Source: CAVQHY01 sp963712465
Lineage (GTDB): Bacteria > Actinomycetota > Thermoleophilia > Gaiellales > Gaiellaceae
Length of the DNA: 64,000 nucleotides
Reading direction: 5' to 3'
Assembly: GCA_963712465.1 (NCBI GenBank)
Contig: CAVQHY010000005.1
Coordinates: 1 to 64,000 of the forward strand
Every line of letters begins with the position of its first letter. The first letter of the stretch is position 1. The position numbers and the translations under genes were made by a program. The notes under the pieces are model-generated. The model ran no database searches. It was not told where the DNA came from and worked only from the letters and a program-made list of their open reading frames with translations. Positions 44,141 to 53,489 of the stretch are shown in pieces.

Positions 44141-45999
44141 CTATGCGACGGCCACGGCGACCCAGACGGAGCCCGCGCCGACCGCGAGTCCTGTCGGCGA
44201 TCCGCCGACGTCGACCGTCCGGAGATCGGCCGTCGCGGGGTCGTAGCGCGTCAGGGTGCCGTCGCGGGCGCTCGTCACCCAGACGGCGCCATTGCCCGCG
44301 GCAATGTTCTCTGGCAGGCGGACGCGAAAGCCCTCGGTGACGGCCCGCGTCGTCGCGTCCACGCGCGTGATGGAGTCGTCGGTGCGAACCACCCACACGG
44401 CGCCGGCACCGGCCGCGACGTCGAAGACACCGGGCGCGATCTCGGTCTTCGACAGGACGGCGGCGGTGGTCGGATCGAGCTTCGAGAGGAGGCTCTTCCC
44501 CAGGGTCGACGTGCGCTCGTGTCGCCCGCCGCCCAGACGGAGCCGTCGCCGACGGCAAGGATCGCCCCCGGAAGGTCGACCTTGGCAGTGATCTCTCCGC
44601 TGTCCAGCTGGATGCGAACGATCTGACCGCACCCAGACCAGAGCGCCCCTCCGGCGACGGCGAGGTTCTCGGGCGCAGATGTCCCGGTCGAGACGGTCGT
44701 CAGCGTGCGCTCGTCCGGGTCGAAGCGGTAGGCAACCGCTGAGAGGCTGTCCCCCGGGTCTCCGAGCCACGCGGCGCCCTCGCCCACGGCGAGCTGGCTC
44801 GGGTGTGCGACCTGGGCGACGTCGAAGCGGTCGGTCACGTCCGTCGTCGCCGGGTCGATCCGGAGCAGCTTCGCCTCGTCGGGGCTCGTGATCCAGACGG
44901 CGCCGTCTCCGACCGCGACCGGGCCTGGTTTGACGCCGAGCGGCGTCGCCGCGAGGAGGCGGGCCGTGGCCGGATCGACGCGCACGAGCGAGTGCTCCGT
45001 GAGCGGGAGCGGTACAGCTGGGGCTGCCGCGGCGCTCTTGCCGCGGCTTCGCATCACGGTGAGCGGAACGGCGGCGGCGGCGACGACGGCGAGCACGGCT
45101 CCGCCGCCGGCGAGGAGAAGCGCGCGCCGTGACAGCCGCCGCTCCTCGAGCCCGAGCGCTTCCCGGGCCGCGTCGCAGAGCTCGCGGCAGGTTCCGTAGC
45201 GGTCCGCCGGATCCTTCGCAAGGGCTTTCGCGACGACACCGTCGATCTCGGTCGGGAGCTCGGGGGCCCGGGCCGTCACGGTCGGCGGCTCCTCCTCGAC
45301 GTGCTGCCAGAGCAGCTCCATCATCCTGCCCTCGAACGGCGGGGACCCGGTCAGGCACTCCTCGAGCACGCAGCCGAGCGCATACTGGTCGGCCCGCCCG
45401 TCGACCGGCTCACGCTGGAGAAGCTCGGGCGCCGCGTACTGCGGCGACCCGCTGAAGCGCAGGTCGGCGCCCGGCTCGGCGGAGTAGCGTGAGAGCCCGA
45501 AGTCGGAGAGGTACACATGCTCGGCGCCGTCGGCCGGCTCGACCGCCACGAGGACGTTCGACGGCTTCACGTCACGGTGAACGAGACCCCGCGCGTGGGC
45601 GGCATCGAGCGCGTCCGCCACGGGCTCGAGCAGCGCGAGCGTCCGCTCGGGCGGGAGCGGGGCGTACTGGTCGAGCATGCGCCGCAGGTCGGTTCCCTCG
45701 ACGTAGCGCATGGCGATGTAGAGGTGGCCGTCCACCTCGCCCGCCTCGTAGATCGGGATCACGTTGGGGTGGTCGAGGCTTGCCGCGAGCTTCGACTCGA
45801 GCAGAAACCGCTCGCGGAAGCGATCGTCCGCCGCGAGCTCCGGAGAGAGGAGCTTGAGCGCGACCGGTCGCTCGAGCCGAGAGTCCCGCGCCAGGAAGAC
45901 GTCCGCCTGGCCGCCCGAGCCGAGCAGACGCTCGATCCGGTAGCCGGCGATCTCGATGTCGGCCGGCTGCTGCTCGCGCACCTCGTCCACGCCGACCAT
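44141..45999 (-). CDS. Membrane Ser/Thr protein kinase with extracytoplasmic beta-propeller, one frameshift
   Basis: About 618 residues from ATG 45999. Kinase domain 15-275: glycine loop LLGSGGQADVFLARD, catalytic lysine VALKLLSPE, HRDVKPSNVL, DFGLSRYS and APELLQREPVDGRADQYALG. A single membrane segment follows (ALLLAGGGAVLAVVAAAAVPL). The outer part is a repeated VAVGDGAVWI / DPATT unit (at least seven), like Vgb/NHL-type propellers that bind small ligands or cell-wall parts. A frameshift near 44520 separates the last three repeats. The final repeat ends VGAGSVWVAVAVA. Confidence 0.88.
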
Positions 46000-46049
46000 T
46001 GTCGCGCCGGCCGCTGGGCGTTCGCTGGGAGCCCGCTGCCTCTAGACCG

Positions 46050-46376
46050 CTAGTGATACGGCCAGAGCAGGCGCCGCATGACGTGGTCTGAGACGCCCTC
46101 GACGCGCGGGAGCTTCTCCTCGGAGATCTCGTCGAGGAGCGCGATCCCCTGCTCGGGCACGTCGAGCTCCACCCGGTCGATCCAGATCGCCGTCACGCGG
46201 GCCGCAGGGACGAAGCGATCCAGCCCTCCGCCGGCCGGGCTGATCGAGAGCCCGTGGAAGATGTCGACCGACTCGTCGCCGAGCACCCGCGAGACGCGAC
46301 CGACCGCCGCGCCGTCGCTCGAGAGCACCGCGGTGCCGGTGTCGAGGACGAGCCACGACGAGTCCCCACCGCTCAT
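46050..46376 (-). CDS. Small PRC-barrel-like hypothetical protein
   Basis: 108 residues from ATG 46376. It contains LDTGTAVLSSDGAAVGRVSRVLGD, which looks like a PRC-barrel strand pattern, then DIFHGLSISPAGGGLDRFVPAARV and a C-terminal EQGIALLDEISEEKLPRVEG. No signal peptide or membrane helix. Function unknown. PRC-barrel proteins often bind RNA or respond to stress, but the resemblance here is weak. Confidence 0.6.
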   Translation of the reverse strand: MSGGDSSWLVLDTGTAVLSSDGAAVGRVSRVLGDESVDIFHGLSISPAGGGLDRFVPAARVTAIWIDRVELDVPEQGIALLDEISEEKLPRVEGVSDHVMRRLLWPYH

Positions 46377-46410
46377 GGGCCGATACCCGGCGCATGAGGG
46401 TGTGGAGGCG

Positions 46411-46440
46411 TCATGGGGGAACCGGGCGGTTCCCCCATGA
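46411..46440. repeat. Perfect 13-bp intergenic hairpin 1
   Basis: TCATGGGGGAACC (46411-46423) and GGTTCCCCCATGA (46428-46440) pair perfectly around GGGC. It is in the 133-base gap between two minus-strand genes and may terminate the gene at 46510-47190. Confidence 0.7.
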
Positions 46441-46458
46441 CGGCGAAGAAGGGGGAGC

Positions 46459-46483
46459 GTGGGGGAAACATGGTTTTCCCCAC
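46459..46483. repeat. Intergenic hairpin 2, related to hairpin 1
   Basis: GTGGGGGAAAC (46459-46469) and GTTTTCCCCAC (46473-46483) pair with one G-U around ATG. It shares the GGGGGAA core with hairpin 1, 19 bases away. Confidence 0.65.
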
Positions 46484-46509
46484 GGGAGCTCGGCGAAGAC
46501 GAGCGACGC

Positions 46510-47190
46510 TCATACCGCCCTGCCGCCGATTCGCCAGACCGGACCCTGGGTATGGACGGGCCGGGTGTCCGAGAGGACGCGCAGGACGCGGAACCGCCCG
46601 GCGATCCCCGCCTCGTCGAGCCGCTCCAGACAGCGCCGGGTCATCTCGGGGGCGGCGCCGTAGCCGAACCGGTGCGCCACGCGAAACTGGAACGTCGAGT
46701 GGTCGTCGACGAGGTAGGGGTTGACCGGACCGAGCCTCAGCGCGCCCGTCTCGACGTGGTCGGTCGAATCGAGTCGCACCTCGCAGAGCAGATCCGACCA
46801 GTCGGGCGGGAGCTTGGTAGCGAGGCCGTCCCACTGAGCCGCGAGCCCCGGCGGGGCGGTTGCCGGAACGGAGGCTCCGTGCGGCTCCGGCGGCGGATTC
46901 TCGGGAACGTCCTCGTCGTGGGCGACGAGTGCGAGCCGTGCAGAGATGCCGTCCGCGTCGAGGCGCGACAGCACGCGGCCGACGAGCCGCGGGCTTGTTC
47001 CCGAAACCTGCGAGCCGCGGGCGATGTCGAAGCGAAACGTCGACCCGCTGCGCCCGGGGCCCGCCGGGGCGAGCACCGTCGCCGCGCGATCGGCCTCGGA
47101 GGGATCCTCGGTCTGGACCGTGACGCGCGCCGACGACCAGTCGCGCGGGAGGCTGTCGAGCATCTCGGTCAACCGGTCGGCGAGGGCCAC
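46510..47190 (-). CDS. Hypothetical protein with two internal repeats
   Basis: 226 residues from GTG 47190. The protein consists of two similar halves: LPRDWSSARVTVQTEDPSEA...FRFDIARG...PRLVGRVLSRLDADGISARL and LPPDWSDLLCEVRLDSTDH...FQFRVAHRFGYGAAPEMTRRCLERLDEAGIAGRF (interrupted here). An acidic Pro-rich linker (DEDVPENPPPEPHG) joins them. No known domain, signal or membrane segment. It is followed by the twin hairpins. Confidence 0.65.
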   Translation of the reverse strand: MALADRLTEMLDSLPRDWSSARVTVQTEDPSEADRAATVLAPAGPGRSGSTFRFDIARGSQVSGTSPRLVGRVLSRLDADGISARLALVAHDEDVPENPPPEPHGASVPATAPPGLAAQWDGLATKLPPDWSDLLCEVRLDSTDHVETGALRLGPVNPYLVDDHSTFQFRVAHRFGYGAAPEMTRRCLERLDEAGIAGRFRVLRVLSDTRPVHTQGPVWRIGGRAV

Positions 47191-47285
47191 GGCGCCAGTC
47201 TAACCCGGGGTCGGGAGACTCCCGGCCGGGTGGAGGTCGGCCACAGGAGGTGGGGTGGAGGCAATCCGATACCCTTCGGCGCGGC

Positions 47286-48260
47286 GTGGCCACGGTGGAG
47301 CACAAGGGGCAGGCGATGTCGCCCGAGCGTCTCACGGACCTCCTGCGCGAGATGCTCCTCATCCGTCGCGTCGAGGAGAAGGTCGAGGAGCGTTTCCGCG
47401 CCGGCGAGCTGCCCGGGTTCCTTCACGTCGCGATCGGTCAGGAGGCGGTCGCCGTCGGCGTCTGCAGCGCGCTCGAACAGGGGGACGTGATCGCCTCCAC
47501 GCACCGCGCGCACGCTCACGCGCTCGCGAAGGGGATGCACCCCAACGAGCTGATGGCCGAGCTCTACGGCAAGGTCGAGGGTTGTAGCCACGGCTACGGC
47601 GGCTCGATGCACCTGTACGACCTCGAGCGGGGGCTGATCGGCGCGAACGCCGTCGTCGGCGGAGGGCTGCCGGCGATCGTCGGCACCGCGCTCGCATTCA
47701 AGCTGCGCGGCGAGGCGCGCGTCGCGCTCGCGTTCTTCGGCGACGGCGCGACGAACATCGGCACGTTCCACGAGTCGCTCAACCTCGCGCAGCTCTGGAC
47801 GGTTCCCGCCGTCTTCGTCTGCGAGAACAACCACTACGCGGAATCGACGCCGGCACGCCAGCAGCTGCCGATCGAGGACCTGACCCGGCGCGCGGAGGCG
47901 TTCGGGATGACCTCGATGCGCGCCGACGGCCAGGACGTCGAGGCCGTCCACGAGACGGCGCGCCGAGCGCTCGAGCACGCCCGGTCCGGGCGCGGCCCGG
48001 TGTTCATCGTCTGCGAGACGTTCCGGCTCACCGGCCACTACGTCGGCGATCCGCAGGTCTACCGGCCGAGGGAGGAGGTGCGCGAGCTTCGTCAGACCCA
48101 GGATCCGATCGAGAAGCTGCGCGCGAGGCTGGAGCTCTCGACGGCCGACTGGGAGGAGATCGACGCGGAGGCGACCCGGATCGCCGACGGGGCGGTCGCG
48201 TTCGCGAAGGCCGGCACCGATCCCAGGCCCGAAGACGCGCTGAAGAACGTCTATGCCTGA
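47286..48260 (+). CDS. TPP-dependent 2-oxoacid/acetoin dehydrogenase E1 alpha subunit
   Basis: 324 residues from GTG 47286 (ATG 47316 is a shorter option). TPP-binding motif FFGDGATNIGTFHESLNLAQ ending in ENNHYAES (GDG-x(~26)-NN). EEKVEERFRAGELPGFLHVAIGQEA and HRAHAHALAKGM are typical of AcoA/PdhA. It decarboxylates a 2-oxoacid (pyruvate, branched-chain, or acetoin) together with E1 beta. The short E1 alpha form and gene order resemble acetoin or pyruvate complexes of Gram-positives. The substrate cannot be settled from sequence alone. Confidence 0.9.
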   Translation: MATVEHKGQAMSPERLTDLLREMLLIRRVEEKVEERFRAGELPGFLHVAIGQEAVAVGVCSALEQGDVIASTHRAHAHALAKGMHPNELMAELYGKVEGCSHGYGGSMHLYDLERGLIGANAVVGGGLPAIVGTALAFKLRGEARVALAFFGDGATNIGTFHESLNLAQLWTVPAVFVCENNHYAESTPARQQLPIEDLTRRAEAFGMTSMRADGQDVEAVHETARRALEHARSGRGPVFIVCETFRLTGHYVGDPQVYRPREEVRELRQTQDPIEKLRARLELSTADWEEIDAEATRIADGAVAFAKAGTDPRPEDALKNVYA

Positions 48261-49233
48261 GCTGACGTACCGGGAAGCGGTTCGCGACGCGATGAGCGAG
48301 GCGATGAGGCGCGACCCCGACGTGTTCCTGATGGGCGAGGACATCGCCGAGATGGGCGGGTCGATGGGCGTCACGCAGGGGATGCTGGCCGAGTTCGGGC
48401 CGGAGCGCGTCCGCAACACCCCGATCTCCGAGATGGCGATCGTGGGCTGCGGCGTCGGCGCCGCGATGGCCGGGATGCGCCCGATCGTCGAGATCATGTA
48501 CCAGGACTTCACGACGCTCGCGATGGAGCAGCTCGTCCTGCAGGCCGCCAAGCACCGGTACATGTCGGGTGGCCAGGTACGGGTGCCGCTGACGGTGCGG
48601 ACGCAGGGCGGCGCGGGGTGGTCGCCCGGCGCCCAGCACGCCCAGCAGCTCGAGTCCTGGTTCGTCCACGTCCCCGGGCTCAAGGTCGTGTTCCCGTCCA
48701 CCCCCGAGGACGCACGCGGCCTGCTCTGGAGCTCGATCTACGACGACAACACGGTGATGTTCTTCGAGCATCGCAACCTCTACCCCGTCAAGGGCGAGGT
48801 GCCCGACGAGATCGAGCCGATCGAGCTCGGCCGGGCGCGGATCATGCGTGAGGGCGACGACGTCACCGTGGTCGCGACGGGACGACTCGTCCACGAGTCC
48901 CTGAAGGCAGCGGCCGAGGCCGAGTCGGAGGGGATCTCGGTCGAGGTGCTCGACCCGCGGACGCTGCAGCCGCTCGACGAGGATGCGATCGTCGCGTCGG
49001 TCGAGAAGACGAGCCGCTGCGTTGTCGCCCACGAGGCGGTGACCCGGATGGGGTTCGGCGCGGAGGTGGCGGCGATCGTGCAGGAGCGGGCCTTCGACTT
49101 CCTCGACGCGCCGGTCGGGCGCGTCGGCTCGAAGTTCGCGCCGATCCCGTTCGCGCCGGTGATGGAGCAGTACGTGATCCCGCACGCAGCCGACGTGCTC
49201 GCCGCGATTCGCCGCACCGTCGAGAGGTCATAG
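48253..49233 (+). CDS. 2-oxoacid dehydrogenase E1 beta subunit
   Basis: 326 residues from ATG 48253, overlapping E1 alpha by 8 bases. Transketolase-type beta chain: TYREAVRDAMSEAMRRDPDVFLMGEDIAEMGGSMGV (shortened), NTPISEMAIVGCGVGAAMAG, VRTQGGAGWSPGAQHAQQLE and VEVLDPRTLQPLDEDAI. Full length and intact. It forms the alpha2beta2 decarboxylase. Confidence 0.93.
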   Translation: MPELTYREAVRDAMSEAMRRDPDVFLMGEDIAEMGGSMGVTQGMLAEFGPERVRNTPISEMAIVGCGVGAAMAGMRPIVEIMYQDFTTLAMEQLVLQAAKHRYMSGGQVRVPLTVRTQGGAGWSPGAQHAQQLESWFVHVPGLKVVFPSTPEDARGLLWSSIYDDNTVMFFEHRNLYPVKGEVPDEIEPIELGRARIMREGDDVTVVATGRLVHESLKAAAEAESEGISVEVLDPRTLQPLDEDAIVASVEKTSRCVVAHEAVTRMGFGAEVAAIVQERAFDFLDAPVGRVGSKFAPIPFAPVMEQYVIPHAADVLAAIRRTVERS

Positions 49234-49234
49234 C

Positions 49235-50452
49235 ATGGCGACCCAGGTCACGCTCCCCCGTCTGGGGCAGGGGATGGAGTCCGGGACGATCGTTCGCTGG
49301 CTCAAGCAGGTCGGCGATCCCGTGGAGAAGGGCGAGCCGCTCTACGAGCTCGATACCGAAAAGGTGACCCAGGAGGTCGAGGCGGACGCGGGCGGCGTGC
49401 TGCTCGCGCTGCTGGCCGGGGAGGGCGACGAGATCGAGGTCGGCAAGCCCGTCGCGGTGATCGGCGAGGCGGGAGAGGTAGTCGCCGTCGAACCTGACGA
49501 TTCGACGGCGGACGAGCCGCCGCCTGACGCCGCGGACGAACCTCGAATCGAGGTGGAGTCACCGGCCCCGGCCGTGGAGCCTGCGCCGCCCACGAAGTCG
49601 GACGACCGTGGGCGGGTCAAGGCGTCGCCGCTCGCGCGCCGCATCGCGAAGGAGCGCGGCATCGATCTGGCGGGCGTCAAGGGCACCGGCCCCGAGGGAC
49701 GGATCGTCGCCGAGGACGTCGAGCGTGCCGCCGACGCTCCCCCCGCCTGGGCGACGCCGGCCGGCCCGCTCGAGGTCGAGACGGTCGAGCTCACCCGCAT
49801 CCGCCGGACGATCGCGCGTCGCCTGACCGAGGCCTGGGAGGCGCCCGCCTTCCAGCTCGGGATGTCGGCCGACATGACGGCCGCGCAGCACCTGCGCGCG
49901 CAGCTCGTCGAGCGCACGCGTGAAGGAGAGGTGCGCCCCACGGTCACCGACGTCCTCGTCAAGGTGGCAGCGGCCGCTCTCGTCAGACACCGGGCGGTCA
50001 ACGCACTCTGGGCCGGGGATGCGATCCATCTCTACCCGACTGCGAACGTCGGGCTGGCCGTTGCGATCCCGGAGGGGCTCGTCGTTCCCGTGATTCCCAA
50101 CTGCGAGCGGCGCACGATCGCCGAGATCGCCGACGCCCGCGCCGCCATCGTCGATCGTGCGCGCGCGGGTCAGCTCACGCCGGGCGATCTCGAGGGAGGC
50201 ACCTTCACGATCTCGAACCTCGGCATGTACGGGATCGAGCGCTTCACGGCCGTTCTCAACCCGCCGCAGGCGGCGATCCTCGCCGTCGGCGCGATCGAGG
50301 AGCGCGCGGTCGTCGAGAGCGGCGAGGTCGTCGTACGCCCGATGATGGAGCTCACGCTCACCTGCGACCACCGGGTCGTCGACGGCGCGGCCGGCGCCGA
50401 GTTCCTGCGCACGCTCCGAGAGATGCTCGAGGAGCCCGGGCTCGCGCTGTGA
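49235..50452 (+). CDS. Dihydrolipoamide acyltransferase (E2)
   Basis: 405 residues from ATG 49235, one base after the E1 beta stop. One lipoyl domain (residues 1-80) with the lipoylated lysine at about 43 in DTEKVTQEV; an Ala/Pro/Glu-rich linker; peripheral subunit-binding domain (about 126-163, KASPLARRIAKERGIDLAGV); catalytic domain with the active-site histidine in LTCDHRVVDGAAGAEFL. It transfers the acyl group to CoA and forms the core of the complex. Confidence 0.94.
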   Translation: MATQVTLPRLGQGMESGTIVRWLKQVGDPVEKGEPLYELDTEKVTQEVEADAGGVLLALLAGEGDEIEVGKPVAVIGEAGEVVAVEPDDSTADEPPPDAADEPRIEVESPAPAVEPAPPTKSDDRGRVKASPLARRIAKERGIDLAGVKGTGPEGRIVAEDVERAADAPPAWATPAGPLEVETVELTRIRRTIARRLTEAWEAPAFQLGMSADMTAAQHLRAQLVERTREGEVRPTVTDVLVKVAAAALVRHRAVNALWAGDAIHLYPTANVGLAVAIPEGLVVPVIPNCERRTIAEIADARAAIVDRARAGQLTPGDLEGGTFTISNLGMYGIERFTAVLNPPQAAILAVGAIEERAVVESGEVVVRPMMELTLTCDHRVVDGAAGAEFLRTLREMLEEPGLAL

Positions 50453-50473
50453 CCGCCGCGGCTGGAGGACGAG

Positions 50474-51865
50474 TTGGACTGTGACGTCGCCGTCCTCGGC
50501 GGTGGTCCCGGCGGCTACACGGCGGCGATTCGTGCCGCCCAGCTCGGGGCCAGGGTCGTCTGCGTCGAGCGTGAGCCGGAGCTCGGGGGCACCTGCCTGC
50601 GCGTCGGGTGTATCCCGACCAAGGCGTGGGTGCAGACCGCCTTCTCGCTCAAGGAGGCGCGCGAGACGTTCCCGAAGCTCGGCGTCGAGGTCTCGGAGCC
50701 GACGCTCGACTTCGCGCGGGCGAACGCCTGGAAGGACGCGGTCGTCAAGCAGATGACCGGCGGCGTGGCTGTGCTGTTCAAGGCCAACGGCGTCGAGTGG
50801 GTGCGGGGCACCGGGCGGTTCAGGGATGCGAACACCCTCGCCGTCGAGGGCGGCGAGGACGTCACGTTCCGGCAGGCCGTGGTCGCAACCGGCTCATATC
50901 CGCTGCGTCCGCCGATCGACGGGATCGACTCGCCTCGGTGCATCGACTCGACCGGGCTGCTCGCGCAGACGGAGGTGCCGCGGCGCGTGCTCATCCTCGG
51001 CGGGGGGATCATCGGATGCGAGTTCGCGTCGATCCTGCGCCATTTCGGCAGCGAGGTGACGATCGTCGAGATGCTCCCGACGCTGATCCCGCAGGAGGAC
51101 GAGGATGCGGCGAAGGAGTTGCTGAAGCGGTTCAGCAGGCGCGGGATCGCCGTCCACCTAGAGTCGCAGTGCTCGAAGGTCGAGGACACCGGCGCAGGGC
51201 TTGTCGTCCACTTCGGCGACGGCGAGACGGTCGAGTGCGACCTGATGCTCGTCGCGACCGGTCGCGGGCCCATGGTCGAGGGGCTCGGCCTCGAGGAGAT
51301 CGGAGTGCAGGCCGACCGCCGGGCCGGAATCGCCGCCGACGAGCGCCGTCGCACCACCGTCCCGCACGTGTACGCGGTCGGCGACTGCGCCGGCTACTGG
51401 CAGCTCGCGCACACCGCGTTTCGCGAGGGCGAGGTCGCGGCCGAGAACGCGATGGGCCACGATGCCGTCGTCGACAACCGCGGCGTGCCAAGGCCGATCT
51501 ACACCGACCCCGAGATCGCGGGAGTCGGCTTGACCGAGAAGGAGGCGCGCGACCAGTACGGCGACGCGGTCGCGGTCGGGGTCTTCCCGTGGGTAGCGAA
51601 CGCGCGTGCCCTGATGCAGAACGAGACCGCCGGCTGGGTGAAGTCCATTCACGAGACTCGCTACGGCGAGCTGCTCGGCATCGTCATGGTCGGCCCGCAC
51701 GTGACCGACCTCGTCGAGGCGGGTGTCGTGGCCCTCGACGCCGAGTCGACGGTGGAGACCGTTGCCGACGGAATGGCCGCGCACCCGACGCTCTCCGAGG
51801 CGATCAAGGAGGCCGGGCTCGTCGCGCTCGGCCGACCGATCCACATGCCGCCGAAGCGCCGCTGA
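50474..51865 (+). CDS. lpdA: Dihydrolipoamide dehydrogenase (E3)
   Basis: 463 residues from TTG 50474. FAD motif VLGGGPGGYTAAIRAAQLG, redox-active disulfide in GGTCLRVGCIPTKA, NAD-binding GGGIIGCEFASILRHFG, second FAD site VYAVGDCAG, and the C-terminal active-site HPTLSEAI. It reoxidises the E2 lipoyl arm with NAD+. It closes the E1-E2-E3 operon, 21 bases after E2. Confidence 0.95.
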   Translation: MDCDVAVLGGGPGGYTAAIRAAQLGARVVCVEREPELGGTCLRVGCIPTKAWVQTAFSLKEARETFPKLGVEVSEPTLDFARANAWKDAVVKQMTGGVAVLFKANGVEWVRGTGRFRDANTLAVEGGEDVTFRQAVVATGSYPLRPPIDGIDSPRCIDSTGLLAQTEVPRRVLILGGGIIGCEFASILRHFGSEVTIVEMLPTLIPQEDEDAAKELLKRFSRRGIAVHLESQCSKVEDTGAGLVVHFGDGETVECDLMLVATGRGPMVEGLGLEEIGVQADRRAGIAADERRRTTVPHVYAVGDCAGYWQLAHTAFREGEVAAENAMGHDAVVDNRGVPRPIYTDPEIAGVGLTEKEARDQYGDAVAVGVFPWVANARALMQNETAGWVKSIHETRYGELLGIVMVGPHVTDLVEAGVVALDAESTVETVADGMAAHPTLSEAIKEAGLVALGRPIHMPPKRR

Positions 51866-52033
51866 CCGCAGGACACGCCGCGCCGGCGTCGAAGATGGTG
51901 TCCCATCCCCAGTGCCTGGGCGCCGGTTTCTCTCGACGCCGCGGGCACATCGTCCCGGCCCGGGGCGGCTGCTCTACGGCCCGGGCCACTCCCTTCCATC
52001 TCCCTCGCTGTTGCGTAGACTGCACGCCGAGTC

Positions 52034-52303
52034 ATGGATAGACGAAAGGCCATGATCGGGTACGCGATCTACACGGCGGGGAAGCCCGTCGCGAAGCGCG
52101 TGATGCTGTCTCGCGCAGCGGGAAAGGGCAAAGGTAAGGGCAAGGGAAAGGGGACTGGGATGTCCGGGAAGAGGCGGGTAGCGATCGTGAGCGCGGCCGT
52201 CGGGGCGGTCGGAGCCGTCGCCTTCTGGCGCAGGCGCCGGTCGAAGACCGACGAGTACGAACAGTACGACCCGATCGACCGGTCGCCGTCGCTCGACAGC
52301 TGA
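52034..52303 (+). CDS. Small basic protein with Gly-Lys repeat and one membrane segment
   Basis: 89 residues from ATG 52034; a TAGACT -10-like element lies at 52015-52020. The N-terminal part is basic, followed by a (KG)5-type run AAGKGKGKGKGKGTG encoded by a purine-rich tract, then a hydrophobic stretch VAIVSAAVGAVGAVAFW and an acidic tail EYEQYDPID. Probably a small membrane-associated protein. No family recognised. Its TGA overlaps the apparent CTG start of the next gene. Confidence 0.6.
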   Translation: MDRRKAMIGYAIYTAGKPVAKRVMLSRAAGKGKGKGKGKGTGMSGKRRVAIVSAAVGAVGAVAFWRRRRSKTDEYEQYDPIDRSPSLDS

Positions 52304-53425
52304 CCCCCGACGCGGTCGTCGTCGGGGCCGGCCTCGCCGGTTGTGCGGCGGCGCGGTTCCTCGCGGAGGAGGGCCTGTGCGTTCTCGTCGTCGAGCGAGG
52401 CGGGATCGGCGCGGGCGCGTCGGGGCGAAACGGCGGGTTCCTGTTTCGCCAGCCGGCCGGCTGGGTCCAGGATGCGCTCGAGGACTCCGTCGCGATCTAC
52501 GAGCGGCTGCAGGCGGAAGGTCCCGTGCCGTTCGACTTCCAGCCGTGGCCGATGCTCCTCCTCGCGGTCGAGGAGAAGGAGCTCGAACACGCGCGATCGT
52601 ACGCCGCGGCGGTGGGAGGCGAGGAGGTCGACCTGCGCGAGGAGGCGTGGCTCGCCGACGATCTCGCGGGCGGATACGCGATCGGCGGAAGCTACGTCCT
52701 CGATGCGATGAGCGCGACGGTCGCCATGGCCGAGGACGCCCGCAGGATCGGCGTCGAGCTCCATCTCGGCTGCGAGGCCAAGCGCATCCTCGTCTCCGGC
52801 GGACGCGTCGCCGGTGTCGCGACGGACGCAGGGGTGATCCCGTGCGGGCGAGTAGTCGTCGCCGCCGGGCCGATCGTGAGACCTCTTCTCCGCACCGCCG
52901 GCGCGGATCTTCCGGTGTCGGCCGTGCGCGGCTGGCTGCTCGCGACCGGGAGAGTCGACCCGCCGCCGCCGTACGCGATCGAGCAGGCCCTGTGGCCCGA
53001 CCAGGCGGAGATGGGCGAGGGCATACGGCACGCCGACGCTCGGAGAGGTCGCTGCGGGAGCGGCGGACAAACCGGGCCTCGTCTCGCTGCTCCTCGGCGG
53101 CCGGCCGGCCGGTCACTGCGTGATCGGCACGTCGCTACACCGGTCGATCCGAGAGGAGCCCGAGGCGGAGAAAACCGTGCGCCGCCTCGCCGAGCGGGCC
53201 GTCCGCGTCGCGCCGCGCCTGCGAGATGTTCCGGTCGTCTCGTCCTGGTCGGGCCGCCGGGCGATCACCCCCGACGGGCTCCCCGTCGCCGGGCCGGTCG
53301 GGGGGATCGAGGGGCTCGAGGTCGTCGGCGGCTTCCAGTCGATCGGGATGGTCACGATCCCGTCGGTGTGCCGGCGGTGGGCGCGCGGCGAGGCGGCGGC
53401 GTTCGCGCCCGAGCGTCTCGCGTGA
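52300..53425 (+). CDS. FAD-dependent oxidoreductase (DAO family), apparent CTG start, one frameshift
   Basis: About 375 residues from CTG 52300, overlapping the previous TGA (CTGA). No conventional start lies before the dinucleotide-binding motif AVVVGAGLAGCAAARFLAEEG. Further DAO features: GIGAGASGRNGGFLFRQ, VVVAAGPIVRPLL, and after a frameshift near 53025 (YGTPTLGEVAAGAADKPG in another frame), SWSGRRAITPDGLPVAGPVGG and GFQSIGMVTIPSV. It resembles glycine or sarcosine oxidase-like amine oxidoreductases. Substrate unknown. Confidence 0.8.
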
Positions 53426-53489
53426 CGAGATTCCCACCACCCCACCGCCGCCTTGTCGGGCGCGGCCCCATCACATCGGCCTCGAGGAG

